Notes under the pieces: generated by a model
Told to the model about the DNA's origin: nothing
The model's database searches: none
What the model saw: the letters and a program-made list of their open reading frames with translations, nothing else
Part shown: in pieces, positions 47,458-56,315 of the stretch
Numbering within the stretch: position 1 is the first letter of the stretch
How the letters are laid out: each line of letters opens with the position of its first letter
NCBI RefSeq assembly: GCF_002939305.1
Contig: NZ_MVDI01000002.1
Coordinates: 248,001 to 312,000, forward strand
Direction of reading: 5' to 3'
From: Chroococcidiopsis sp. TS-821
GTDB taxonomy: Bacteria > Cyanobacteriota > Cyanobacteriia > Cyanobacteriales > Chroococcidiopsidaceae
Length of the DNA stretch: 64,000 nt
Made by a program: the position numbers and the translations under genes

Positions 47458-48744
47458 ATGGTTAACAATCGAATTGTATTAGGTGCAGTTGCCTTTGGTG
47501 TCAGCTTTGGAATCAGCTTCCTGGCGAACAGAAACGCAAATCGGGCGTTACTTACAGGTTTAATCACTCTCCCTGCTACCTACGCAGCTGCAATTGTTGT
47601 CGATCGGCGTCAAAAACATCGCGAACTACTCGTCTTAGCATCTCAACGCCAGAAAATTCACGAACTAGAAACTCAAGAAGTTAACATGAATCGCATTCTC
47701 TCGAATGCAAACTTAAAAAAACAAGAACTAGAAAATAGCATTAATTATCTACAAACCGAGTGCCATCAACTACGCAGTCAGTTTGAAGTTAGGCATCAAT
47801 ATAAAGACGATTTAGAAAAAGAATTAGAGATTTTAAAAACGAGTCTCCGCGAACTTGAGCAAGAAAAAGCAACGCTGTTTGCAGAAAAGAAAGTATTAGA
47901 AGAAGATTTTACTACAAAAACACGCTCTAAAGAAGCTTTAGAACAAGAAATTTCTAACTTACATCAGCAAAAATCAACTTTATTATCTCAGTTAGAAAGT
48001 TTAAATTCTCAGTATAATCAAATAGTTAAAAAAATACAAATAGAACAAATAAAATTCACGCACCAAAAGTCTGAGTTAGAAGCTGACTTACAAACTTTTA
48101 AAGAACAAAAGCGACAAATAGAACTTAAAACTTACATCATTCAAAACCAAGTTGAAAAACTCGAACACCATAAGAAAGAGCTTCAAGAAAAGCTTAACTC
48201 CCTCAAAACGGAGAAAGAAGAAGTACGCGCGATTCTAGAAGCGTTACAACTTCAAAAAGAGCAACAACAAACTGAATTACTTGCTTTACAAGAAGAACGA
48301 AATCAACTCCAAAGCCAAATTTTAGAGTTTCACCAACAGATAGAAGCTTTAATCGCCGAACCGGTAAGCGACAATCATCAGGAAGATACAGAATTTCCCT
48401 TTCTCGAATTAATTGATAGCTTAGAAACACCAGACATAGAAGTTGATCTGTCCCCCGAACTGGCACCAGAGTGGAATGAGTTTATGGAACAGCTTCCTGG
48501 GTATCAAATTCAAATTTTAAAAGTTATTTTAGAGCAAAATAACCCAAACCAATTTATTAAAGAAGTTGCCGAATCGAAATTAACAATGCCTGCGCTGTTA
48601 ATTGATAATATTAATGAACGCGCTATTAATACTATTGGCGATCGCATCATCAATTTTGACTCAAAGCAAGTAGAAATTATCGAAGATTACCGCGAAAATG
48701 TGAAACAAGTCATTCAGGTATATGAAGGTATAATGGGTAGCTAA
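47458..48744 (+). CDS. Membrane-anchored coiled-coil protein with TerB-C-like tail
   Basis: A 428-residue protein. The N-terminal 10-50 hydrophobic stretch (VLGAVAFGVSFGISFLANR, LLTGLITLPATYAAAIVV) gives one or two membrane spans. Residues 55-300 are a long Glu/Gln/Lys coiled coil. The C-terminal 90 residues (EWNEFMEQLPGYQIQILKVI, MPALLIDNINERAINTIGDR) resemble TerB-C, a domain of tellurite-type stress and defence systems. The TerB-C assignment is from pattern memory and moderate. It precedes the BrxD-like gene by 19 nt. Confidence 0.75.
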   Translation: MVNNRIVLGAVAFGVSFGISFLANRNANRALLTGLITLPATYAAAIVVDRRQKHRELLVLASQRQKIHELETQEVNMNRILSNANLKKQELENSINYLQTECHQLRSQFEVRHQYKDDLEKELEILKTSLRELEQEKATLFAEKKVLEEDFTTKTRSKEALEQEISNLHQQKSTLLSQLESLNSQYNQIVKKIQIEQIKFTHQKSELEADLQTFKEQKRQIELKTYIIQNQVEKLEHHKKELQEKLNSLKTEKEEVRAILEALQLQKEQQQTELLALQEERNQLQSQILEFHQQIEALIAEPVSDNHQEDTEFPFLELIDSLETPDIEVDLSPELAPEWNEFMEQLPGYQIQILKVILEQNNPNQFIKEVAESKLTMPALLIDNINERAINTIGDRIINFDSKQVEIIEDYRENVKQVIQVYEGIMGS

Positions 48745-48763
48745 CTATAGAGATTTAAATTAA

Positions 48764-50080
48764 ATGTCCAAAAAAATCAGTAAACGAGTTGCGAGTGCTA
48801 TTATTAACTCTTTGAGTGCTGGCGTTGTACCGAGAATCGGAATCGACAACGTAGCGGTGGGTAGAGAGAAAGAAATCAAAAGTCTTTTGCAGAATTTGGA
48901 AGATGTTGCACAAGGAGGTGCTGCATTTCGCTTTATTGTGGGAAACTACGGTTCAGGGAAAAGTTTTATGTTGCAACTGCTGCGCAATCAAGCAATGGAA
49001 CAAGGATTTGTCGTAGCTGATGCTGATTTATCGTCTGAAAAGCGACTAGCAGGAACAAATCAAGAAGGATTAGCAACTTATCGCGAATTGATGCGAAATA
49101 TGGCAATTAAAAATCGCCCTGAAGGCGGTGCATTAGTTTCTATATTAGAAGGTTGGATTAATAAAATTCAACAAGAAGTTGCAAAAGAAACCGGAACCCG
49201 CCCGCATGACGATCGCTTTGACGATTATGTAGAAACTCGCATTCAAGAAGTTGTTGCAAATATAGAAGGATTAGTTCACGGATTTGATTTTGGTAACGTT
49301 ATCAGTGCGTATTGGCGTGGATATCGATTAGGAAATGACGATCAAAAAAATGCAGCTTTACGGTGGCTGCGCGGTGAATTTAATACGAAAACCGAAGCAA
49401 GATCGGCATTAGCCGAAGTGCGCGTAATTATTGACGATGATACTTGGTACGACTATATTAAATTAATTGCTAAATTTACTGCGGATATTGGTTATCAGGG
49501 ACTTTTAGTCTTTCTCGACGAAGCTGTACATTTATATCGAATTGCGAATGCGATCGCCCGCGAAAAGAATTACGATAAACTCCTGGCAATTTTTAATGAT
49601 ACGATGCAAGGTAGAGCCGAATCTTTAGGAATTTTTGTGAGTGGTACTCCAAATTTTTTAGAAGACCCCAATCGCGGACTTTTTAAAAACCCTGCTTGGC
49701 AACGACGCACTAAAGAAAGCCGTTTTGTAAAACAAGCTGGTATGCAAGATACTTTTAGCCCAGTGGTGCGTTTGACTCCTTTAAATTCAGCAGAAATTTA
49801 TGCACTTCTACAACGAATAGCTGATGTTCATGCTGTTAATTTTGGCTATGAAGTCAAGTTGAAAAAACAAGATTTTCAAGATTTTGTGCAAGCTGTCGAA
49901 AATCGTTTGGGTGCAGAAGCGTTATTAACTCCAGGGGAAATCGTCCGCGACTTTATCGGTGTTCTTAATGTTACCCACCAAAATCCAGCGATCGCATTTT
50001 CGCAACTGATTCGCGGTTCAGATTTACACCTAACTTCTAGTAAAGTTGATGCTGACGACGCTGCGGAATTTAGTTTATGA
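48764..50080 (+). CDS. BrxD-like ATP-binding protein (DUF2791-type)
   Basis: A 438-residue ATPase of the BREX ATP-binding (DUF2791) family. The opening RVASAIINSLSAGVVPRIG and VGREKEIKSLL precede Walker A VGNYGSGKSFMLQLLR (about 59-74). Walker B is GLLVFLDEAVHLYRIA (about 246-261), then the sensor IFVSGTPNFLED and the C-terminal LTPGEIVRDFIGVLN. In BREX and related islands this protein works with an Lhr-like helicase. Here that helicase follows with a 4-nt overlap (ATGA), but no pglZ, pglX or brxC is in view. A mini-system or BREX-independent use is likely. Confidence 0.88.
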   Translation: MSKKISKRVASAIINSLSAGVVPRIGIDNVAVGREKEIKSLLQNLEDVAQGGAAFRFIVGNYGSGKSFMLQLLRNQAMEQGFVVADADLSSEKRLAGTNQEGLATYRELMRNMAIKNRPEGGALVSILEGWINKIQQEVAKETGTRPHDDRFDDYVETRIQEVVANIEGLVHGFDFGNVISAYWRGYRLGNDDQKNAALRWLRGEFNTKTEARSALAEVRVIIDDDTWYDYIKLIAKFTADIGYQGLLVFLDEAVHLYRIANAIAREKNYDKLLAIFNDTMQGRAESLGIFVSGTPNFLEDPNRGLFKNPAWQRRTKESRFVKQAGMQDTFSPVVRLTPLNSAEIYALLQRIADVHAVNFGYEVKLKKQDFQDFVQAVENRLGAEALLTPGEIVRDFIGVLNVTHQNPAIAFSQLIRGSDLHLTSSKVDADDAAEFSL

Positions 50081-52209
50081 GTCCAGATGCATTTCATAAA
50101 CTCGCGCCTTTTATCCAGCAATACATATACGATCGCAACTGGAGTGAATTACGTTCAGTACAAATTGCTGCCTGCGAAGTTATCTTTGATACTGACGCTC
50201 ACTTATTAATTACCGCTGGTACGGCTGCGGGAAAAACCGAAGCAGCATTTTTACCTGTGTTAACTCTACTGCACGAACAACCATCGTCAACGATTGGCGC
50301 ATTATACATAGGTCCTATTAAAGCATTAATCAATGACCAATTTGAACGGTTAAATGATTTAGTTAAAGAAGCTGATATTCCGGTTTGGCATTGGCATGGT
50401 GACGTTGCGCAAAGTCGTAAAAATAAGCTACTGAAAAACCCACAAGGAATTCTCCAAATTACTCCAGAATCTCTAGAAGGGTTGTTACTCAGAAATTACG
50501 ACTTAACTCGCCTGTTTGGTGACTTGCGATTTGTCATTATTGACGAAATTCATGCTTTTATGGGTTCTGAACGCGGCTATCAAATTCTTTGTCAGTTAGC
50601 ACGTTTAGAAAATGCTACTTACAATTATCCTCGGAGAATTGGTTTATCTGCAACGTTGGGCGATTACTCTTTGGCAGAAAAATGGCTGGCTTCTGGTACA
50701 AATAGAATTGTCATCACTCCTCAGATAACAGCAGAAAAGCGCCAAGTTAAATTAGCTGTAGAACATTTTTACGTTAACGCGCAAGATAGTAGTCATTACT
50801 ACAAATATATTTTCAATTTAAGTCATTGTAAATGTTTAATATTTGCAAATAATCGTTCGCAAACTGAATCAGTTATCGCCTCTTTGCGTCAACTTGCACA
50901 AATAGAAGGATTACCAGATATTTATCACGTACATCACGGAAGTATATCGGCTTCTTTAAGAGAAGCGGCTGAAAAGGCGATGCGCGATACAACTTTAGCA
51001 GTGACAGCCGCAACATTAACGTTGGAATTAGGAATTGATATTGGACAATTAGAACGAGTTATTCAGCTAGAAGCACCATTGAGTGTAGCAAGTTTTTTGC
51101 AACGTTTGGGACGTACTGGAAGACGCGGCGAACCTGCGGATATGCGCTTTGTTTGTGCAGAAGACGAGTTATCGCTTGAAGCATCGTTACCCGCACAAAT
51201 TCCTTGGCAACTTTTGCAGTGTATTGCCATTATTCAACTTTATCTCGAAGAACGTTGGATTGAACCGATACAACCCCTGAAATATCCGCTTAGCTTGCTG
51301 TATCACCAAACGATGAGCATTTTAGCAGCAACAGGAGAATTGTCGCCTGCGGCTTTAGCCCAGCAAGTTCTTAGTTTACCACCGTTTACTGCGATCTCAA
51401 AAGACGACTACAAAATCCTACTACGCTATTTAATCGATCTCGATCATATTCAGCAGGAGTCGGGAAAGTTAATTATTGGTTTAGCTGGCGAAAAAATTAT
51501 CTCAAAATTTCAGTTTTATGCAGTATTTCCTGACAATGAAGAATATACAGTAAAAACCGATTCTACAGAAATTGGCAGTATTCTAACTCCACCACCTGTG
51601 GGAGATCAATTCGGTTTAGCCGGAAGAACTTGGGAAGTTTTAGATGTAGATTTTAAAAGAAAAACAATTGTTGTTAAGCAAGTTACGGGAAGCGCTAGCA
51701 TCGCTTGGCGTGGGGGAAGCGGTAATATTCACACCAAAGTTTTGCAACGAATGCGTAAGGTTTTATTAGAAGATATAGAGTATAGTTATCTCCAAAAAAA
51801 TGCACGCGATCGCCTGCAAAAAGCACGACAACTTGCAAAACGAATTGCTTTAGATAAGATTGTGCAAGAAGATGATGCTTGTTATCTTTTTCCTTGGATG
51901 GGCACAGTTGCCTATAGAACGTTAGAAAGAGTTTTAAACTACTGCTTGAGAGAAGAATTGGAAATAAAAAGCATGACAGGAATGAATCCCTACTTTCTTA
52001 AACTTAAAGGCAAAAAGATGACGCAGCTTTATGATGTTATGACTTCATTAGGCGATCGCCACATTACTACCCAAGATTTAGTAGCAGCAGCTGAAGCCCC
52101 AAGAATTCAAAAATACGATGAATTTATCCCACCAGTATTACTACGCAAAGCTTTTACAACCGATTATCTCGACCTTGACGAACTGAAGCAATGTATAGCT
52201 GTTTGGTAA
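50077..52209 (+). CDS. Lhr/BrxHI-like superfamily II helicase
   Basis: A 710-residue DExH helicase. Walker A is ITAGTAAGKTEAAF (about 44-57) and the Walker B box DEIH is in FVIIDEIHAFMGSERG (about 159-162). Motif V/VI is LTLELGIDIGQLERVIQLEA and QRLGRTGRRGEPADM (about 343). The C-terminal 250 residues (DVDFKRKTIVVKQVTGSA) match the Lhr-like module rather than RecQ. Translational overlap with the BrxD-like gene suggests a stable partnership. Probable ATP-driven DNA unwinding or sensing of foreign DNA; not proven. Confidence 0.88.
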   Translation: MSPDAFHKLAPFIQQYIYDRNWSELRSVQIAACEVIFDTDAHLLITAGTAAGKTEAAFLPVLTLLHEQPSSTIGALYIGPIKALINDQFERLNDLVKEADIPVWHWHGDVAQSRKNKLLKNPQGILQITPESLEGLLLRNYDLTRLFGDLRFVIIDEIHAFMGSERGYQILCQLARLENATYNYPRRIGLSATLGDYSLAEKWLASGTNRIVITPQITAEKRQVKLAVEHFYVNAQDSSHYYKYIFNLSHCKCLIFANNRSQTESVIASLRQLAQIEGLPDIYHVHHGSISASLREAAEKAMRDTTLAVTAATLTLELGIDIGQLERVIQLEAPLSVASFLQRLGRTGRRGEPADMRFVCAEDELSLEASLPAQIPWQLLQCIAIIQLYLEERWIEPIQPLKYPLSLLYHQTMSILAATGELSPAALAQQVLSLPPFTAISKDDYKILLRYLIDLDHIQQESGKLIIGLAGEKIISKFQFYAVFPDNEEYTVKTDSTEIGSILTPPPVGDQFGLAGRTWEVLDVDFKRKTIVVKQVTGSASIAWRGGSGNIHTKVLQRMRKVLLEDIEYSYLQKNARDRLQKARQLAKRIALDKIVQEDDACYLFPWMGTVAYRTLERVLNYCLREELEIKSMTGMNPYFLKLKGKKMTQLYDVMTSLGDRHITTQDLVAAAEAPRIQKYDEFIPPVLLRKAFTTDYLDLDELKQCIAVW

Positions 52210-52281
52210 GCTACTTATCGAACACTGCGATTGTGAGGTGCGAATGCAGGTTTTCATCTTCCTCAAATTATTTTTCCTAAA

Positions 52282-52689
52282 ATGGCGTTTACTTATCACC
52301 GTACTGTTCGCTTTCAAGATACCGATGCAGCTGGTGTTGTTTACTTTGCTAACGTCTTGGCGATGTGTCATGAAGCTTACGAAGCGTCGCTAGCAACATC
52401 AGGGTTCGATCTGAAGGTTTTTTTTAGCAATCCTGCGGTGGCGTTTCCGATTGTGCGTGCGAGTGTCGATTTTTTTCGCCCGCTATTTTGTGGCGATTCC
52501 TTATCGATTCGCTTGATTCCGCAAAAATTACAAGCAGATTGTTTCACAATTGCTTATGAGGTGATGGCGACGGAAAAGGTTGTCGCAAAAGCAATGACTC
52601 AACACGTTTGTATTGATGCGGAAAGTCGAAAAAGGCAAAGTTTATCGGTGGAAATGGAACAATGGTTGCAGCAGTGGGGGGACAGATAG
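52282..52689 (+). CDS. 1,4-dihydroxy-2-naphthoyl-CoA thioesterase
   Basis: A hotdog-fold thioesterase (135 residues) that releases DHNA from its CoA ester in phylloquinone synthesis. The active-site signature [17 protein letters not shown] has the catalytic Asp15, followed by [19 protein letters not shown]. This is the usual pattern of the cyanobacterial enzyme (slr0204 type). It converges with menE 15 nt away, which supports the pathway assignment. Similar hotdog thioesterases of other specificity cannot be fully excluded. Confidence 0.88.
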   Translation: MAFTYHRTVRFQDTDAAGVVYFANVLAMCHEAYEASLATSGFDLKVFFSNPAVAFPIVRASVDFFRPLFCGDSLSIRLIPQKLQADCFTIAYEVMATEKVVAKAMTQHVCIDAESRKRQSLSVEMEQWLQQWGDR

Positions 52690-52704
52690 CAGGGATAGAT
52701 ATAT

Positions 52705-54087
52705 CTACTTTTGGAGTAAGGTTAAAGCGAGTTGTTGTAAAGATTGACGATTGATTTTACCTTGGGAGTTGCGGGGTAAGGTGGTGAGGGGAATCCAATG
52801 TTTGGGAATTTTGAATTTGCTGAGTTTGCTTTTGAGGGTTGTTTGTAAGGTTGTTGCGGATGTGTTTGATTTGGGAACGTAAATCGCTGTTACAGCTTGT
52901 CCCCAGTGAGGATCGGGAATGCCGATGACGCATATATCCGTTACCATTTGGGTATCGCGGATTGCTGTTTCAACTTCGACGGGATAAACGTTTTCGCCAC
53001 CTGTAATGATTTTGTCGCTGCTACGCCCAATGATGTTTAAATATCCTTGACTATCGAAATAACCTAGATCGTCTAGGGTAAGTTCGGGTTGGGTAAAGAT
53101 ATGCGGATAGTAGCCTAGCGCTAAAGATTCGGCTTGAATTTTAATGTTACCCTGTTGATTGCAAATGGTCACTTGCGCGTGAGGTAAAACTTTCCCACAG
53201 TTGGTTTTCCCTTGCAGAAATTCCTCAGGTTTAAGCGTTGCAATCTGCGCAGCGGTTTCTGTCATTCCGTAAGTTAGTGCTAAACGGATGTTTTGGGTTC
53301 GGGCTTGTGTTAACAATTCACTCCAAGCTGGCGCACCACCTAATAATACCGTTTGAAATTCTGCTAAGCGATCGCTAAGTGACGATTGCAAAAGTCGTTG
53401 TAGTTGTGTGGGTACTAGGGAAATAAAAAAACGTTGTAAGTTCGGATAAATTGCTTGTTCCATTTGCTGGAAGTTTTGAATAACGAGATCGCCCCCACTT
53501 AGAAAGGAACGCATAAATTGCATTAGACCGCTAACGTGATACAGTGGCAGTACGCAGTACGAATGAACTTCTTCAAGTTGAAAATATTTTCTAAAACCTG
53601 TTACCGCTGCTGTAAGCGTTTCCCAAGTGTGGATCGCAAATTTGATTTCGCCTGACGAACCACCAGTAGGAATCATGATGGAGTTGGGGATAGGTAATCG
53701 GCGAAGCTGCTGCACGCCGCCTGTGGTTTCCCAGGCGGAACAGCGGTAATTGGTATTCGTCGTAACTGTGGCAGGGATTTTTAAATGACTTGCTAAGATA
53801 ATGTCGGGTTGCACTAAATCAATGACTTGTTGCCACTCGTAGTTTCCCCAATCAGGATTACATAGAAATATAGGAAAACCAGCCGTATATGCGGCGATAA
53901 AACTTGCTAAAAATCTTACGGGTTCGCGTTCAGCAAGCAGAATTTTCGAATTTTGTGGAGATTGAGTTATTTGTAAATGAATCTCCTCAATTAACTGCGG
54001 TAGGCGATCGCTGTTTTCACAAAGCAAATGATTTTTGGTGTAGTTCTTAAAATCTGCTAGTGAGTACTCCATAACCTTTCTAGCCAT
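52705..54087 (-). CDS. menE: o-Succinylbenzoate-CoA ligase
   Basis: An AMP-forming ligase (460 residues) that activates o-succinylbenzoate with CoA. It has the P-loop MIPTGGSSGEIKFA, the A5 motif LALTYGMTETAAQIA, an A8-type LGYFDSQGYLNIIGRSSDKI, and C-terminal Lys in PRNSQGKINRQ. The start at 54085-54087 overlaps menC by 31 nt; ATG 54070-54072 is an alternative with a shorter overlap. It is the third gene of the menA-menC-menE run, on the minus strand. Confidence 0.93.
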   Translation of the reverse strand: MARKVMEYSLADFKNYTKNHLLCENSDRLPQLIEEIHLQITQSPQNSKILLAEREPVRFLASFIAAYTAGFPIFLCNPDWGNYEWQQVIDLVQPDIILASHLKIPATVTTNTNYRCSAWETTGGVQQLRRLPIPNSIMIPTGGSSGEIKFAIHTWETLTAAVTGFRKYFQLEEVHSYCVLPLYHVSGLMQFMRSFLSGGDLVIQNFQQMEQAIYPNLQRFFISLVPTQLQRLLQSSLSDRLAEFQTVLLGGAPAWSELLTQARTQNIRLALTYGMTETAAQIATLKPEEFLQGKTNCGKVLPHAQVTICNQQGNIKIQAESLALGYYPHIFTQPELTLDDLGYFDSQGYLNIIGRSSDKIITGGENVYPVEVETAIRDTQMVTDICVIGIPDPHWGQAVTAIYVPKSNTSATTLQTTLKSKLSKFKIPKHWIPLTTLPRNSQGKINRQSLQQLALTLLQK

Positions 54088-55034
54088 TGGCTATCTTCTG
54101 GTGCAAACAAATGATCGACTCCAAACCCTACCGTCCGATTTGGCGAAGATAATTCCCTTGCAAGTTTCAAAGCTGCTGACTTACCAATTTCTGTTTCAAA
54201 CACAGAGGAAAAAACCGCGTCAATTTGATATTCACGACAAAACCGACGCAGACGTGAAGGAAACCCCGCGATCGCAGGCTTGATAATAAAAATCCCCCGC
54301 CAACCTTTGGCGTAGCATTCTTGTAATTGTTTCAATGTCGCGACAGACTCATCTAAGGCGATCGCGCATTGATAACAGCGACTCAACTCCAACATCGCTG
54401 CAAATTCTTCTACCGCTAAGGGTTGTTCTAAATATTCAACTTCTACAGATCCTGCGGGATTTTCTGCAAAGCGATCGCACGTCTGCAACCACAACTGCGC
54501 CCGATCGTAACTTAATCCCCCATTCGCATCTAAGCGTAGTTTCGCCGACACGGGTAATTCCATCAGTTTGGCAAAGATTTCTAATTCTTCGGCGATCGCC
54601 TCAACGCCAATTTTCCATTTAAAGGTACGATAACCTTTTTCCCACAATTTCCCCCAAGTCTCTAAAGCTGCTTCCCCCGCAGGTAACAACCCACTATAAG
54701 TTAAACAAGATTCCCTATCCCTAACTTCCAACGCTGACTCAAATCCAAATTGACACGCGGGTAAAGTATCGGGAATCGTAGCAATCATTCCTTGAGTCAC
54801 TTTTGGTGGTAGCTGACAGCAAAAATTCCAAGCTTGTTCGATGCTTTCCGAACCGAACCAACTTACAGGAGCAATTTCACCATAGCTTATCTTACCCATC
54901 GCATCTATCAAACGCAGAATAATTCCCTCACGCACTTTCCAACTACCGTGACTTGTGTGAAGTGGTGACTGAAACTGTCGTTGGTAGCGACGAAACTCAA
55001 ACTGGTAAGTTGCTTCCACTGGATAATCAGTCAT
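54057..55034 (-). CDS. menC: o-Succinylbenzoate synthase
   Basis: An enolase-superfamily enzyme (325 residues) that dehydrates SHCHC to o-succinylbenzoate. Catalytic residues are visible in order: Lys in YRTFKWKIGVEA, Asp in LRLDANGGLSYD, Glu in VEYLEQPLAVEE, Asp in IALDESVATLKQL and Lys in GIFIIKPAIAGF. The C-terminus overlaps the menE start. It is preceded by a TTACC repeat block and by menA 38 nt upstream, so the three genes probably share a transcript. Confidence 0.94.
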   Translation of the reverse strand: MTDYPVEATYQFEFRRYQRQFQSPLHTSHGSWKVREGIILRLIDAMGKISYGEIAPVSWFGSESIEQAWNFCCQLPPKVTQGMIATIPDTLPACQFGFESALEVRDRESCLTYSGLLPAGEAALETWGKLWEKGYRTFKWKIGVEAIAEELEIFAKLMELPVSAKLRLDANGGLSYDRAQLWLQTCDRFAENPAGSVEVEYLEQPLAVEEFAAMLELSRCYQCAIALDESVATLKQLQECYAKGWRGIFIIKPAIAGFPSRLRRFCREYQIDAVFSSVFETEIGKSAALKLARELSSPNRTVGFGVDHLFAPEDSQWLERLWSTH

Positions 55035-55040
55035 AGCAGT

Positions 55041-55064
55041 ACCAATTACCAGTTACTAATGACC
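55041..55064. repeat. CCAATTACCAGTTACTAATG repeat between menA and menC
   Basis: ACCAATTACCAGTTACTAAT (55041-55060) fills the 38-nt spacer between two co-oriented genes and belongs to the GGTAAT/ATTACC family. It lies inside the likely men transcript. Confidence 0.55.
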
Positions 55065-55072
55065 AGCATGAC

Positions 55073-55978
55073 TTAACCTGCTGCTAGCATAAACCCTAAA
55101 CCAAGTAGCAAACCGCTCCAAAAATGCATTTCTACGGCTAAGAATTTGCAATTGCTCACTTTTTCGGGTTGATTGTGATATTGCCAAACGTGACGAAATA
55201 GCTTGAATGCAAACGGTAAGCTGAGCAAGCTGAGTAACGTCCAAACGGGAAATACGCCGAGAATGACAAATAAACTAACTATGACATAAATACTACCACC
55301 AACCCAAGGCAAAAGTTGTGCAGAGCGCTGCGTTCCCATCCGCACAATTGGCGATCGCTTTCCGGCGGCTAAATCGTCTTTTACCTGATGAAAATGCGAA
55401 CAAAATAAAATTAAACTCGTGACAATTCCCACAATAACACTTGCCGCTAAACTCGTAAGTGACCATGATTGCGTTTGGCTATAATATGCTGCTGCGACTG
55501 CCAATGGACCAAAACAAACAAAGCAAATAATTTCACCTAAACCTTGATACCCTAGGCGAAAAGGAGGTCCTTGGTACATATAACCCAACACGCAGCACAG
55601 TAAGATAATCCCAACAACAGTTAAATCTTGTTGCCACCAAGCAATTGCTAAAATTCCGAGTAATCCTAACGCTAGAAATAAGTTTCCTAGCCAAAATATA
55701 AATGATTTATTTCCTGTTAAATTAACGAGCGAATGAGGTTTATTTTTATCGATTCCAGTTTCTGAATCAAACACATCATTACTCAAATTTTCCCAAGCAA
55801 GAATGAATATTGCCGCAGCGATAAAAGTCGAAAATACTGCTGGGTGAAAATATTTAGTTTCAGCAAATGCGACCGCACTTCCTACCCATATTGGCATAAT
55901 TGCCACGCTATACATTGGTGGTTTAATTGCTGCCATCCATAACTTGGTATTTGGATATTCTATCAGTTTTGTAGTCAT
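55073..55978 (-). CDS. menA: 2-Carboxy-1,4-naphthoquinone phytyltransferase
   Basis: A polytopic UbiA-family prenyltransferase (301 residues) that attaches the phytyl chain in phylloquinone synthesis. The Mg-prenyl-diphosphate motif is NLSNDVFDSETGID. A second Asp region, FHQVKDDLAAGKRSP, and eight or so hydrophobic helices follow. The position at the head of menA-menC-menE and the cyanobacterial context favour phytyl rather than polyprenyl transfer (established for cyanobacterial MenA). It is divergent from menF across 337 nt. Confidence 0.94.
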   Translation of the reverse strand: MTTKLIEYPNTKLWMAAIKPPMYSVAIMPIWVGSAVAFAETKYFHPAVFSTFIAAAIFILAWENLSNDVFDSETGIDKNKPHSLVNLTGNKSFIFWLGNLFLALGLLGILAIAWWQQDLTVVGIILLCCVLGYMYQGPPFRLGYQGLGEIICFVCFGPLAVAAAYYSQTQSWSLTSLAASVIVGIVTSLILFCSHFHQVKDDLAAGKRSPIVRMGTQRSAQLLPWVGGSIYVIVSLFVILGVFPVWTLLSLLSLPFAFKLFRHVWQYHNQPEKVSNCKFLAVEMHFWSGLLLGLGFMLAAG

Positions 55979-56315
55979 TATGTTAGTTTGATTAAACTGC
56001 TAAATCGCACAAAAGCTATTATTTTAGTAAACTTTTTTTGTGATAGATAAAAGTTTCGCCGCGTTCGCAGAAAATTATAAAAACTGCTTTGAACATTGTC
56101 GATTATTCTGTAACATAAAATGAGATATCAAATGGAAGCGATGATACACCTTGCTAGAAAAGCAGTACACGGTAAAAGCCCTCCTTCGCCTGTCTAGTGT
56201 TTAGATTAGACAACAAAGTGGTCGATCGCAGCATGAGTTATGTTACTAGCAATACACCACGATTAATCACAACTTAGGAAGAAAACTTTAAAAAAATTTA
56301 CTTTTGTCGCCATCC
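55979..56315. other. 337-nt divergent intergenic region (menA / menF)
   Basis: This should contain the promoters of the menA operon (minus) and menF (plus). It is AT-rich. No gene, repeat array or strong hairpin is supported. Confidence 0.5.

Noticed and set aside
46122-52209. Full BREX locus
   Set aside because: Only BrxD- and BrxHI-like proteins are present. PglZ, PglX/BrxX, BrxC, BrxA and BrxB are absent from the window.
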